From Dechloromonas hankyongensis (lineage in GTDB: Bacteria; Pseudomonadota; Gammaproteobacteria; Burkholderiales; Rhodocyclaceae): a stretch of 64,000 bases of DNA. Shown piece after piece: positions 56,111-64,000 of this stretch. The translations under genes and the position numbers were made by a program. Under the pieces are notes generated by a model. The model had not been told where the DNA came from and ran no database searches. It saw nothing but the letters and a program-made list of their open reading frames with translations. Position 1 is the first letter of the stretch. Each line of letters opens with the position of its first letter. The stretch lies in assembly GCF_022012295.1 (NCBI RefSeq), contig NZ_JAKLTN010000005.1, positions 1-64,000 of the forward strand, in the 5' to 3' direction.

Positions 56111-57022
56111 ATGAGTGATCTGCGCAAACCTGTTCCGCCCTCGCCGCCCTCGCCGCCTTCCCGGCCGTCATCGCCGCTGGTCCCGCCGCCGCGCGATAAC
56201 GCCATACGGGAATTCGCCTTCTCGACGGCCGATTTTGACCGGGTTCGCCAGTTGATCTACAAGCATGCCGGGATATCGTTGTCGCCGGTCAAGCAGGACA
56301 TGGTGTACTCGCGTCTGGCGCGCCGCTTGCGGGCCACCGGCAAGCAGACCTTCGGCGAATATCTCGATGCCCTGGAAAAAAACGGCGGCGATGAATGGGA
56401 GCGTTTCGTCAATTCGCTGACCACCAATCTGACCTCCTTCTTCCGCGAGCCGCATCATTTCCCGATCTTGGCCGAGCACCTGCAGAAGCTGGGCAGCCGC
56501 CGCCCGGTGCGGGTCTGGTGCTCCGCCGCATCGACTGGCGAAGAGCCGTATTCGATCGCGATGACGGTGGCCGAAACTTTGGGCAGCAATTGCTCGCATG
56601 TGTCGATCGTCGCCTCCGACCTCGATACCAATGTGCTGGCCACGGCGCAGAAAGGCGTCTATTCGGCCGATCGGGTCGAAAAACTTTCGCCCGAGCGCTT
56701 GCGCCGCTTTTTCCTGCGCGGTGCCGGGGCCCAGGAAGGCTACGTCTCGGTGCGCCCGGAATTGAAAAACATGATCCAGTTTCAGCGCATCAACCTGCTC
56801 GATCAGAATTACGCGGTGAAAGGTCCGCTCGACGTCATTTTTTGTCGAAACGTCATGATCTACTTCGACAAGCCGACCCAGTACAAAATACTGTCGCGCT
56901 TCGCTCCGATGATGCAGCCGGATGGCCTGATGTTCGCCGGGCATTCGGAAAGTTTCCTGCATGCCGCCGACCTTTTCAAATCGCTGGGCAAGACGGTCTA
57001 TGCCCTGGCCCGGGCGCGATAG
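56111..57022 (+). CDS. cheR: Chemotaxis protein methyltransferase CheR
   Basis: 303 residues from ATG 56111. A Pro-rich N-terminal tail (PPSPPSPPSRPSSPL), the alpha-helical N-domain, and the SAM-dependent methyltransferase fold (VWCSAASTGEEPYSIA motif I, VIFCRNVMIYFDKPTQ). It methylates receptor Glu residues; both upstream receptors end in an aromatic pentapeptide suitable for docking it. Confidence 0.95.
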   Translation: MSDLRKPVPPSPPSPPSRPSSPLVPPPRDNAIREFAFSTADFDRVRQLIYKHAGISLSPVKQDMVYSRLARRLRATGKQTFGEYLDALEKNGGDEWERFVNSLTTNLTSFFREPHHFPILAEHLQKLGSRRPVRVWCSAASTGEEPYSIAMTVAETLGSNCSHVSIVASDLDTNVLATAQKGVYSADRVEKLSPERLRRFFLRGAGAQEGYVSVRPELKNMIQFQRINLLDQNYAVKGPLDVIFCRNVMIYFDKPTQYKILSRFAPMMQPDGLMFAGHSESFLHAADLFKSLGKTVYALARAR

Positions 57023-57034
57023 GGGAAAGGCTCG

Positions 57035-57640
57035 GTGCACCACGCCTACGACGAAAGTCTGTCCAACAACCGTTACTTCGACCGCAAGTTCGGGCTCGAA
57101 GCGGCCAAGATTCTGCCCGGCGAGTATTATGTTTCCAACCAGGACGCTCTGCTCGTCACTGTGCTCGGGTCGTGCGTCGCCGCCTGCATCCGCGATTGCG
57201 AGTCAGGCATCGGCGGTATGAATCACTTCATGCTGCCGGACGACGGAGGACGCGATGTCATCGCCACCTCGGCGCGCTATGGAACCTACGCCATGGAAGT
57301 CTTGATCAACCACCTGCTCAAGCTCGGTGCGCGGCGCAATCGCCTTGAAGCCAAGGTGTTCGGTGGTGGCGCCGTGCTGCCCAGTCTGACCAGCAGCAAC
57401 GTCGGCGCACGCAATGCCGAATTCGTCCTCGATTTCCTCAAGACCGAAAAAATCCCGATTGTCGCCAAGGACTTGCTCGATTCATACCCGCGTAAAGTCT
57501 ACTATTTCCCGCTGAGTGGCAGGGTCCTGGTCAAGAAGCTGCATCGTGTTCATAACGACACTCTGTTCAGTCGGGAAAACGACTACAAAGCCAGGTTGTC
57601 CGGTTCGTCGCTGGCCGGCGAAGTCGAGTTGTTCATTTAA
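57035..57640 (+). CDS. cheD: Chemoreceptor glutamine deamidase CheD
   Basis: 201 residues from GTG 57035. Catalytic Cys in VLGSCVAACIRD and His in GGMNHFMLPD, Thr in ARYGTYAMEVL. It deamidates receptor Gln and interacts with CheC where present; no cheC is seen here. Confidence 0.93.
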   Translation: MHHAYDESLSNNRYFDRKFGLEAAKILPGEYYVSNQDALLVTVLGSCVAACIRDCESGIGGMNHFMLPDDGGRDVIATSARYGTYAMEVLINHLLKLGARRNRLEAKVFGGGAVLPSLTSSNVGARNAEFVLDFLKTEKIPIVAKDLLDSYPRKVYYFPLSGRVLVKKLHRVHNDTLFSRENDYKARLSGSSLAGEVELFI

Positions 57641-57682
57641 ACCGCTCGCCGCCCAACCCCGATATTTGTCTTGACGAGATAC

Positions 57683-58738
57683 ATGCCGCAAAAGATTCGA
57701 GTCCTGGTGGTCGACGATTCAGCCCTGATGCGTGGCCTGCTGAGCCAGATGCTCGGCTCGGTCCCCGATCTCGAGGTTGTCGGCGCCGCGCCGGATGCGG
57801 CGACGGCGCGCGAGATGATCAAGTCGTTGAATCCGGACGTGCTGACCCTCGACGTCCAGATGCCCAGGATGGATGGTCTGGAATTTCTCGAGCGCCTGAT
57901 GCGCCTGCGTCCCATGCCTGTGGTCATGGTCTCTTCCCATACCGAGGCCGGATCGGAAACTACTTTGCGGGCGCTTGAACTGGGCGCCATTGATTTCATC
58001 GGAAAACCGCGTTCCGATGGTGGAAGGAGCATGGACAGCTATGCGGAAGAACTTGTTGAAAAAATACGCGCCGCCAAGGCTGCGCGTTTGCGTCGTCCGA
58101 TGACCACCTCGCCAGCCACATCGTCGCCGAAGCCTGCCGCCATCCCGAGGAACGGGCCGAGTGCCACCGGCAGAATTGTTTTCGTCGGCGCGTCGACCGG
58201 CGGGACGGAGGCGATCAAGGATTTCCTGCTCGGTATCCCGGCCGACTGTCCGCCGATCCTGATCGTCCAGCACATGCCGGTGGCGTTTACCGCTTCCTTT
58301 GCCCGGCGCCTGGACGGTCTCTGCGCGCCGCGCGTCATCGAGTCGCAAGGCAACGAAAAAGTGGAGCCGGGCACCGTGTATATTGCTCCCGGCCATTCGC
58401 ATCTGCAGATCAAACGCTCCGGCAACGGCTATCTGACTGAATTGACGGCCAGCGAGCCGGTCAACCGGCACCGTCCGTCGGTCGATGTACTGTTCGATTC
58501 GGCGGCCAGTGTGGTCGGCAAAAAGGCCATCGGGGTCATCCTGACTGGTATGGGCAAGGATGGCGCACAAGGGCTGCTCCGCATGCGCCAGGCCGGGGCC
58601 CGGACTTTCGGACAGGATGAAGCCAGTTGTGTCGTCTATGGCATGCCGCGGGAGGCCTATCTGATCGGCGGCGTCGAGGAACAGTATGCCCTCGATGAAA
58701 TCGCCCGGCGGGTGGTGGTGGCGGCCGCCGCGGCCTAG
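57683..58738 (+). CDS. cheB: Chemoreceptor methylesterase CheB
   Basis: 351 residues from ATG 57683. Receiver with Asp57 ([12 protein letters not shown]), linker, then the methylesterase with nucleophile Ser171 ([11 protein letters not shown]), catalytic His (VQHMPVAF) and Asp in [12 protein letters not shown]. Removes receptor methyl groups on CheA signal. Confidence 0.95.
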   Translation: MPQKIRVLVVDDSALMRGLLSQMLGSVPDLEVVGAAPDAATAREMIKSLNPDVLTLDVQMPRMDGLEFLERLMRLRPMPVVMVSSHTEAGSETTLRALELGAIDFIGKPRSDGGRSMDSYAEELVEKIRAAKAARLRRPMTTSPATSSPKPAAIPRNGPSATGRIVFVGASTGGTEAIKDFLLGIPADCPPILIVQHMPVAFTASFARRLDGLCAPRVIESQGNEKVEPGTVYIAPGHSHLQIKRSGNGYLTELTASEPVNRHRPSVDVLFDSAASVVGKKAIGVILTGMGKDGAQGLLRMRQAGARTFGQDEASCVVYGMPREAYLIGGVEEQYALDEIARRVVVAAAAA

Positions 58739-58820
58739 CGCTGGCTGCGCAGGACAAGCTTGTCGACTATGGGTAAAGTATTAAACTAATGAGAAATCTG
58801 GTTTTTGGATAGGAATACGC

Positions 58821-59126
58821 ATGCAAGCAAGCATTCTCAATGAATCCGGCAAGGCAATCATCAAGCTGACGGGGCGTTTCGACTTCAATACGCACCGCGA
58901 ATTCCGTGCTGCCTATGAGCCCCTGGTCGGCGATGCCGCCGTTGGCTCGGTGGTCGTCGATTTCTCCGGCGTCGATTACCTCGATAGCTCGGCATTGGGT
59001 ATGTTGTTGATGTTGCGCGACAAATTGGGCGGCGCCAATAAAGAGGTGGCGCTGGCCGGCGTGCGTGGCAACGTAAAACAGGTGCTAGATATTGCTAATT
59101 TTGGTAAATTATTTCAGATTTCCTAA
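58821..59126 (+). CDS. STAS-domain anti-sigma factor antagonist-like protein
   Basis: 101 residues. STAS fold with the phosphorylation-type Ser in VDYLDSSALGMLLMLRD. Position in the chemotaxis island suggests a partner-switch regulator of signalling or motility. No kinase/phosphatase partner is next to it. Confidence 0.85.
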   Translation: MQASILNESGKAIIKLTGRFDFNTHREFRAAYEPLVGDAAVGSVVVDFSGVDYLDSSALGMLLMLRDKLGGANKEVALAGVRGNVKQVLDIANFGKLFQIS

Positions 59127-59259
59127 ATGTTCTGTTCGGTGGGCCACTCCTACGGTGATAGCCTGCCTGCTGCTCTAGGGAGAAGGACTTCGTTGCTGTG
59201 GTGTTTCGCGGCGGAAGAACGGCCGGGAAACTGCGGAAGTAACGCGCGAGAGGAATGCA

Positions 59260-60228
59260 ATGTCGGAATTGTTGAAGAATATTGATGCACGGACCAAGTT
59301 GGCTGGTACCAACAAACTGGAAATCCTGCTCTTTTTCTTGGGTGTGGACCAGCGTACCGGTCGTCGGGAAACCTATGGCATCAATGTCTTCAAGGTCCGG
59401 GAAGTCATGCGCACGCCAGCCATCACGGCGGCGCCGGACATGCCGGCTTCGGTCGAGGGCATGGTCAGCCTGCGCGGCGCACTGGTTCCGGTGATTGATC
59501 TGGCCAAATATTCGGGCATTACCTCCGATACGCCGCGCGAGATCATGATCGTTACCGAGTACAACGCGCGGACCCAGGGCTTCCTGGTCGAGGGGGTGGA
59601 TACCATTCTGCGCCTGGACTGGAGCAAGATGCGCGTCCCGCCGGAGATGCTGACGGCGCAGACCGGCGGTCTGGTGACCGCGGTGACCGAGCTCGATGAC
59701 AATCGTCTGGTCATGATGATGGACGTCGAAAAGGTCTTGTCCGAGACGACCAACATCGACAACGAAATCATGTATCGCAGCGTGATTACGGTTAATCGTC
59801 CCGACTGCACCGTTTTCTATTGCGACGACTCCAGCGTCGCCCGCAAACAGATCGAGCGTACCTTGGCCGCCATGGGCGTCAAGGGCGTGTCGGCAGTGAA
59901 TGGCCGGCAGATGTGGGAAGAGATGGACAAGGTGGCCAATTACGCCCAGTCGATCGGCCAGCCGGCGTCCTCCATCATCAACCTGGTGCTGACCGATATT
60001 GAAATGCCGGAAATGGACGGCTACATCCTGACCAAGAAAATCAAGTCCGACCCCCGATTCAATGGCGTTGCGGTGGTGATGCATTCCTCCTTGTCGGGGA
60101 TGTCGAACCAGAAGCTCGGCTTGTCGGTCGGCGTGGACGAATACGTACCCAAGTTTGAACCGCAACGCCTGTCGGAAACCCTGGCCCGCCGCCTGGGTGT
60201 CGACACCTCGCGGCCCAGCTTGCCTTGA
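59260..60228 (+). CDS. cheV: CheV-type coupling protein (CheW-receiver fusion), copy 1
   Basis: 322 residues. A CheW domain (KLEILLFFLGVDQRTGRRE, FKVREVMRTPAIT, MVSLRGALVPVIDLAKY) and a C-terminal receiver (FYCDDSSVARKQIER, acceptor Asp in VLTDIEMPEMDG, Lys in EYVPKFEP). Couples receptors and tunes the response. Confidence 0.92.
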   Translation: MSELLKNIDARTKLAGTNKLEILLFFLGVDQRTGRRETYGINVFKVREVMRTPAITAAPDMPASVEGMVSLRGALVPVIDLAKYSGITSDTPREIMIVTEYNARTQGFLVEGVDTILRLDWSKMRVPPEMLTAQTGGLVTAVTELDDNRLVMMMDVEKVLSETTNIDNEIMYRSVITVNRPDCTVFYCDDSSVARKQIERTLAAMGVKGVSAVNGRQMWEEMDKVANYAQSIGQPASSIINLVLTDIEMPEMDGYILTKKIKSDPRFNGVAVVMHSSLSGMSNQKLGLSVGVDEYVPKFEPQRLSETLARRLGVDTSRPSLP

Positions 60229-60244
60229 GAGAGCGGGAGTAAAG

Positions 60245-61180
60245 ATGGACCTCGTCGAAAACAAGAACCTGCTGGACAGCGTCGATGCCCGGACGCGCCT
60301 GGCCGGTTCCAACAAGATGGAAATCCTGCTGTTCTCGCTGGGGACGCGCGAGATATTCGGTATCAATGTGTTCAAGGTCCGCGAGGTGGGGCGTACTCCC
60401 CATATCACCAAGACCCCCAACATGCCACGCGGCGTCGAGGGACTGATTTCCCTGCGCGGCAATGTCATTCCCGTGCTGTCGCTGGCGCCGTTCCTGCAGT
60501 TCGACACCCAGCCCGAACGCGGCAAGACCATGATGGTCGCCGAGTATTCCAAGCGCACCCTGGGCTTTCTCGTGCACGATGTCGACCGCATCATCCGCGT
60601 CGACTGGGAGCGCGTGAAGGCGCCGGAGAGCGTGCTGACGGCCAACCAGGGCCTGATCACCGCGGTCATCGAGTTGGAAGGTGGCGGTCTGGTCTCCATC
60701 CTCGATGTCGAGCAGATTCTGGCCAATGCCTTTGGCGAAGCTATGATCGTCGATATCCAGCCGGCCCGCGTCGATCCGGAGACCAGCGTGTTCTTCGTGG
60801 ACGATTCGAGCGTCGCCCGGCGCAAGATTTCCGAAGTGCTCGACAAGCTGGGCGTCCGCCACAAGCATGCGACCAACGGCATGGAAGCCTGGACGCGTCT
60901 GCAGGGGATCGCCGCGCACACTATGCAGATGGGGCGAAATATTCGCGACGACGTGCGCCTGATACTGGTCGATGCCGAAATGCCGGAAATGGACGGCTAT
61001 GTCCTGACCAAGAACATCAAGTCCGACCCCCGCTTCGAAGGGGTGCCGGTGGTCATGCACTCATCCCTGTCGTCGGAAGCCAATCGCGCAATGGGCAAGT
61101 CAGTCGGTGTCGATGCCTATGTCGCCAAATTTGATGCCGAGGCGCTGGCCGATACGTTGCGCCCCTTGATTGAACGATAA
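60245..61180 (+). CDS. cheV: CheV-type coupling protein, copy 2
   Basis: 311 residues, paralog of the preceding gene in tandem (shared VDARTRLAGSNKMEILLF, FKVREVGRTPHIT, receiver FFVDDSSVARRKISE and LVDAEMPEMDG). The acceptor Asp is kept in both. A GGGAG site precedes ATG 60245. Confidence 0.92.
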   Translation: MDLVENKNLLDSVDARTRLAGSNKMEILLFSLGTREIFGINVFKVREVGRTPHITKTPNMPRGVEGLISLRGNVIPVLSLAPFLQFDTQPERGKTMMVAEYSKRTLGFLVHDVDRIIRVDWERVKAPESVLTANQGLITAVIELEGGGLVSILDVEQILANAFGEAMIVDIQPARVDPETSVFFVDDSSVARRKISEVLDKLGVRHKHATNGMEAWTRLQGIAAHTMQMGRNIRDDVRLILVDAEMPEMDGYVLTKNIKSDPRFEGVPVVMHSSLSSEANRAMGKSVGVDAYVAKFDAEALADTLRPLIER

Positions 61181-61204
61181 CAAATAGAGCTCCTGGAGTA
61201 GTAG

Positions 61205-61597
61205 ATGGCTGATCCCAAAATGAGATTTCTGGTGGTGGATGACTTCTCCACGATGCGCCGTATTGTCCGTAACCTTCTGAAGGAACTCGGCTATACCAAC
61301 GTCGATGAGGCCGAAGACGGCGCCATTGCCTTGCAGAAGCTGCAAGCCGGCGGTTTCGAGTTCGTTGTGACGGACTGGAACATGCCGAACATGGATGGCC
61401 TGACCCTGCTGCAGACCATCCGGGCAACGCCGAGTCTCAAGCATTTGCCGGTTCTGATGATCACGGCGGAAGCCAAGAAGGAAAACATCATTGCCGCTGC
61501 GCAGGCCGGTGCTAGCGGTTATATCGTCAAGCCATTCACGGCGGGTACTCTTTCCGAAAAGCTGAACAAGATTTTCGAAAAGATGGGTCAGGCGTAA
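61205..61597 (+). CDS. cheY: CheY response regulator, second copy
   Basis: 130 residues ([21 protein letters not shown], acceptor Asp in [12 protein letters not shown], Thr in MITAEAKKE, Lys in YIVKPFTAG). Closer to the E. coli CheY pattern than the copy at 47168 and next to cheZ, so this is the more likely flagellar-switch CheY. Confidence 0.94.
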   Translation: MADPKMRFLVVDDFSTMRRIVRNLLKELGYTNVDEAEDGAIALQKLQAGGFEFVVTDWNMPNMDGLTLLQTIRATPSLKHLPVLMITAEAKKENIIAAAQAGASGYIVKPFTAGTLSEKLNKIFEKMGQA

Positions 61598-61606
61598 GGG
61601 GAAATC

Positions 61607-62446
61607 ATGTCTGCCAGTAACGATTCCGCCGATCTCGAAGCGCTGTTCGACTCGGTCTCCGCGACCTTTACGCCCGCCGCACCGGCCCCTGCCCCGAGCC
61701 CGGTTCCCGCCGCCACGGCAGCTGCTGATGGCGATTCGGACGATCTGCAAGCCCTGTTCGATAGTGTCGCGGCCGAAACCGTGGCCGCCCAGCCTGCTCC
61801 CGATGAGTCCCCGGCACAGGCAGGCGAGGATTGGTCAAAACAGGAGGCCGTGTTCAACCGCATCGGCCATATGGCTCGGAGCCTGCATAACACCCTGAGG
61901 GAATTGGGGTATGAAAAGCTGGTCGAGAAGACTGTCTCTGCCTTGCCGGATGCCAAGGATCGCCTTGCCTATGTGGCGAATCTGACCGAGCAGGCCGCCT
62001 GCCGGGTGCTGAACGCCACCGATATTGCCGGCCCGCTGGTCGATGATATCGAGAATGCTGCCGGCGCCCTCGGGGACCGCTGGGACAAGGCTTTCGCCAA
62101 TCAGCTGGGCGTCGCCGAATTCAAACAGTTGGCCGAAGAAACGCGGACCTATCTGAAAGAACAGCTGCCCGCCAAAACGCGCGGGACGCACGCCCAGCTC
62201 ACCGAAATCATGATGGCCCAGGATTTCCAGGATCTGACCGGGCAGGTCATCAAGAAGGTCGTCGCGCTGGCGCAGGAGCTCGAAGCCGGTTTGTTGGGGA
62301 CGCTGATCGACGTGCTGCCGGAAACCCGGCGTACTGAAGAAGTGGCCAGTTTGATGAATGGCCCGGTGGTCAACGCCGAGGGGCGTACCGATGTCGTGGT
62401 CAACCAGGAGCAGGTGGATGACCTGCTCGATAGCCTCGGATTCTGA
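61607..62446 (+). CDS. cheZ: CheY-P phosphatase CheZ
   Basis: 279 residues. The conserved core with catalytic Gln is MMAQDFQDLTGQVIKKV, and the C-terminal CheY-binding helix QEQVDDLLDSLGF is intact. The N-terminal ~75 residues are Ala/Pro-rich with two copies of an acidic DLxALFDSV motif (residues 9-17 and 46-54). Confidence 0.93.
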   Translation: MSASNDSADLEALFDSVSATFTPAAPAPAPSPVPAATAAADGDSDDLQALFDSVAAETVAAQPAPDESPAQAGEDWSKQEAVFNRIGHMARSLHNTLRELGYEKLVEKTVSALPDAKDRLAYVANLTEQAACRVLNATDIAGPLVDDIENAAGALGDRWDKAFANQLGVAEFKQLAEETRTYLKEQLPAKTRGTHAQLTEIMMAQDFQDLTGQVIKKVVALAQELEAGLLGTLIDVLPETRRTEEVASLMNGPVVNAEGRTDVVVNQEQVDDLLDSLGF

Positions 62447-62457
62447 GGAGGGGCACT

Positions 62458-64000
62458 ATGAGCGACTTTAGCGGAATGGAAGATCTGCTGCAGGATTTCC
62501 TGCAGGAGGCGAGTGACCTGTTGTCGGATGTCGATAACAAGCTGGTCGATCTGGAAAAAATGCCGGACGATCGAGGGTTGCTCAACGATATCTTTCGCGG
62601 CTTTCATACCGTCAAGGGCGGAGCGGGCTTCCTCAATGCGACGGAACTGGTCACCCTGTGTCACCTGACCGAAAACCTGTTCGATCGTTTGCGCAATGGC
62701 GAACTGGAACTCAATCCGGAGCTGATGGACGTCATCATGGCGGCCACCAAGGGGGTCCGCGAAATGTTCGGCGAACTCGGCCAGATGGTTCAGCCGCAGC
62801 CGGCCGATCCGATGGTAATCGCCGCCCTGCAGGGCGCCCTCTCCGGCGAGGCGCCGGTTGCCATGGCCGCGGCGCCCGCTGCGGCGGTGCTGGCCCCGGC
62901 GGACGCCCTGAGCGGAGCGCTGAACGAACCGGACTGGAATGCCTTGCATGCGGCCGTCACCGGCCAGCCGGTGGCGGCCGTGGCGACACCCGCTGAAGTG
63001 ATTCCCAAGGCGGAGGCCATTGCCGTTACGCCGGCCGCGGCCCAATCGGGGGCACCATCGCCTTATGGGCGGCGTGCGGCCGACCGGCCGGGCGGGCAGC
63101 CGACCAATGCGCGGCGGGCCGAGGAGCGGGTGCGCGAAAACACCATCCGCGTCGATACCTCGCGCCTCGATCAGGTTCTAAACCTGTCCGGCGAAATCGG
63201 CCTGACCAAGAATCGGCTGACCAGCTTGCGTGCCGACATCCTGGCTGGCAAGAACGATTCCGAAACGCTGCATGCCCTCGACCAGGCGGTCAGTCAGCTC
63301 GATCTGCTGGTCTCCGACCTGCAGAATTCGGTGATGAAAACCCGGATGCAGCCGATCGGTCGCCTGTTCCAGAAATATCCGCGTATCGCCCGCGACCTGG
63401 CACGCCAGTTGGGCAAGGACGTCGAACTGGTGCTGGCCGGCGAGGAGACCGAGGTCGACAAGACCATGATCGAGGATCTCGCCGATCCGCTGATCCACCT
63501 GATCCGCAATGCCGTCGATCATGGTGTCGAGATGCCGGCCGAACGCCAGGCTGCCGGCAAGCCGCCGAAGAGCTTGGTGCGCCTCGAGGCGCGTCAGGAA
63601 GGCGACCACATCGTCCTGATCATTGCCGACGACGGCAAGGGCATGAGTGCCGAGCGCATTCGCGCCAAGGCCATCGAGAAGGGGCTGATTTCCGAGGAAG
63701 AGGCGAATACGCTGGATGAGCGGCAGAGCCTCAACCTGATTTTCCTGCCGGGGTTCTCGACCAAGGCGCAGATTTCCGATGTGTCGGGACGTGGCGTCGG
63801 CATGGATGTGGTGAAGACCAATATCCAGAAGCTGAATGGTTCGATCGAAATCCGTTCGGAACCGGGCAAGGGCTCGGTTTTCATCATTTCCCTGCCGCTG
63901 ACCCTGGCTATCCTGCCGGTGCTGCTTGTCCTGCTGGGCGACCAGCCGTTTGCGCTGCCGCTGTCGATGGTCCGCGAAATCCTCCCCATCGAACAGAGCC
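62458..64000 (+). CDS. cheA: Chemotaxis histidine kinase CheA (second copy), 3' truncated by window edge
   Basis: Open from ATG 62458 to the window end without a stop. HPt domain with acceptor His in RGFHTVKGGAGFLN, a long Ala/Pro-rich linker, dimerisation domain (VDTSRLDQVLNLSGEIGLTKN), ATPase ([36 protein letters not shown]) and the start of the P5 domain (PFALPLSMVREIL). Next to cheZ and cheY, so it is probably the flagellar kinase. Eleven bases separate it from cheZ. Confidence 0.94.
   Translation, partial: MSDFSGMEDLLQDFLQEASDLLSDVDNKLVDLEKMPDDRGLLNDIFRGFHTVKGGAGFLNATELVTLCHLTENLFDRLRNGELELNPELMDVIMAATKGVREMFGELGQMVQPQPADPMVIAALQGALSGEAPVAMAAAPAAAVLAPADALSGALNEPDWNALHAAVTGQPVAAVATPAEVIPKAEAIAVTPAAAQSGAPSPYGRRAADRPGGQPTNARRAEERVRENTIRVDTSRLDQVLNLSGEIGLTKNRLTSLRADILAGKNDSETLHALDQAVSQLDLLVSDLQNSVMKTRMQPIGRLFQKYPRIARDLARQLGKDVELVLAGEETEVDKTMIEDLADPLIHLIRNAVDHGVEMPAERQAAGKPPKSLVRLEARQEGDHIVLIIADDGKGMSAERIRAKAIEKGLISEEEANTLDERQSLNLIFLPGFSTKAQISDVSGRGVGMDVVKTNIQKLNGSIEIRSEPGKGSVFIISLPLTLAILPVLLVLLGDQPFALPLSMVREILPIEQS

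Overview
The window is a dense, GC-rich chromosomal segment that reads as a free-living, flagellated betaproteobacterium. The gene repertoire and order (PaaX/PaaY aromatic degradation, cbb3 oxidase with CcoG/FixH, PilS/PilR, CheD/CheV/CheZ chemotaxis) suggest the Rhodocyclales, close to Dechloromonas/Azonexus. That placement rests on recognised protein families, not on a database search. No phage, insertion sequence or CRISPR array was seen.

Layout. 1-4.8 kb: a catabolic patch with two crotonase-family hydratases, a small exported protein, a cupin, an IclR regulator divergent from paaY, and paaX. 5.3-9.0 kb: a tightly overlapping unit of a small membrane Cys protein, pilS, pilR and ampD, converging on an aminotransferase gene that carries an in-frame palindromic insert. 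10.3-15.9 kb: pckG divergent from maeB (PEP/pyruvate node), then a penicillin-binding endopeptidase. 15.9-21.5 kb: an IclR regulator divergent from a translationally coupled lactate-utilisation-type operon (lutA, lutB, a truncated aldehyde dehydrogenase, a D-2-hydroxyacid dehydrogenase, lutC, an S4 protein). 21.5-25.1 kb: a first ccoG copy and a sigma54 regulator with a Cys/His-marked PAS domain. 25.1-30.1 kb: an EF-hand protein divergent from a CpxRA-like two-component system with a perfect CpxR box between them, then an orphan TolC-NTF2 fusion. 30.2-35.4 kb: a PEBP protein, murJ, tRNA-Thr(CGT), a small winged-helix protein, a response-regulator diguanylate cyclase with a frameshifted arsC-like gene behind it, and an SDR dehydrogenase.

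35.4-43.8 kb is a complete cbb3 oxidase locus: ccoI-ccoS, then ccoN-O-Q-P, then a second ccoG, a fixH-like gene and a DUF3149 membrane peptide. Two FNR/Anr-type boxes lie ahead of ccoN. ccoQ and the DUF3149 gene are very short genes placed by context.

45.2-64 kb is a motility/chemotaxis island on one strand: motAB, cheY, cheA, cheW, two chemoreceptors, cheR, cheD, cheB, a STAS protein, two tandem cheV genes, a second cheY, cheZ and a second cheA that runs off the window. The two chemoreceptor genes share 668 identical bases over their signalling domains, which points to recent duplication or gene conversion. Both receptors end in an aromatic pentapeptide suited to CheR tethering.
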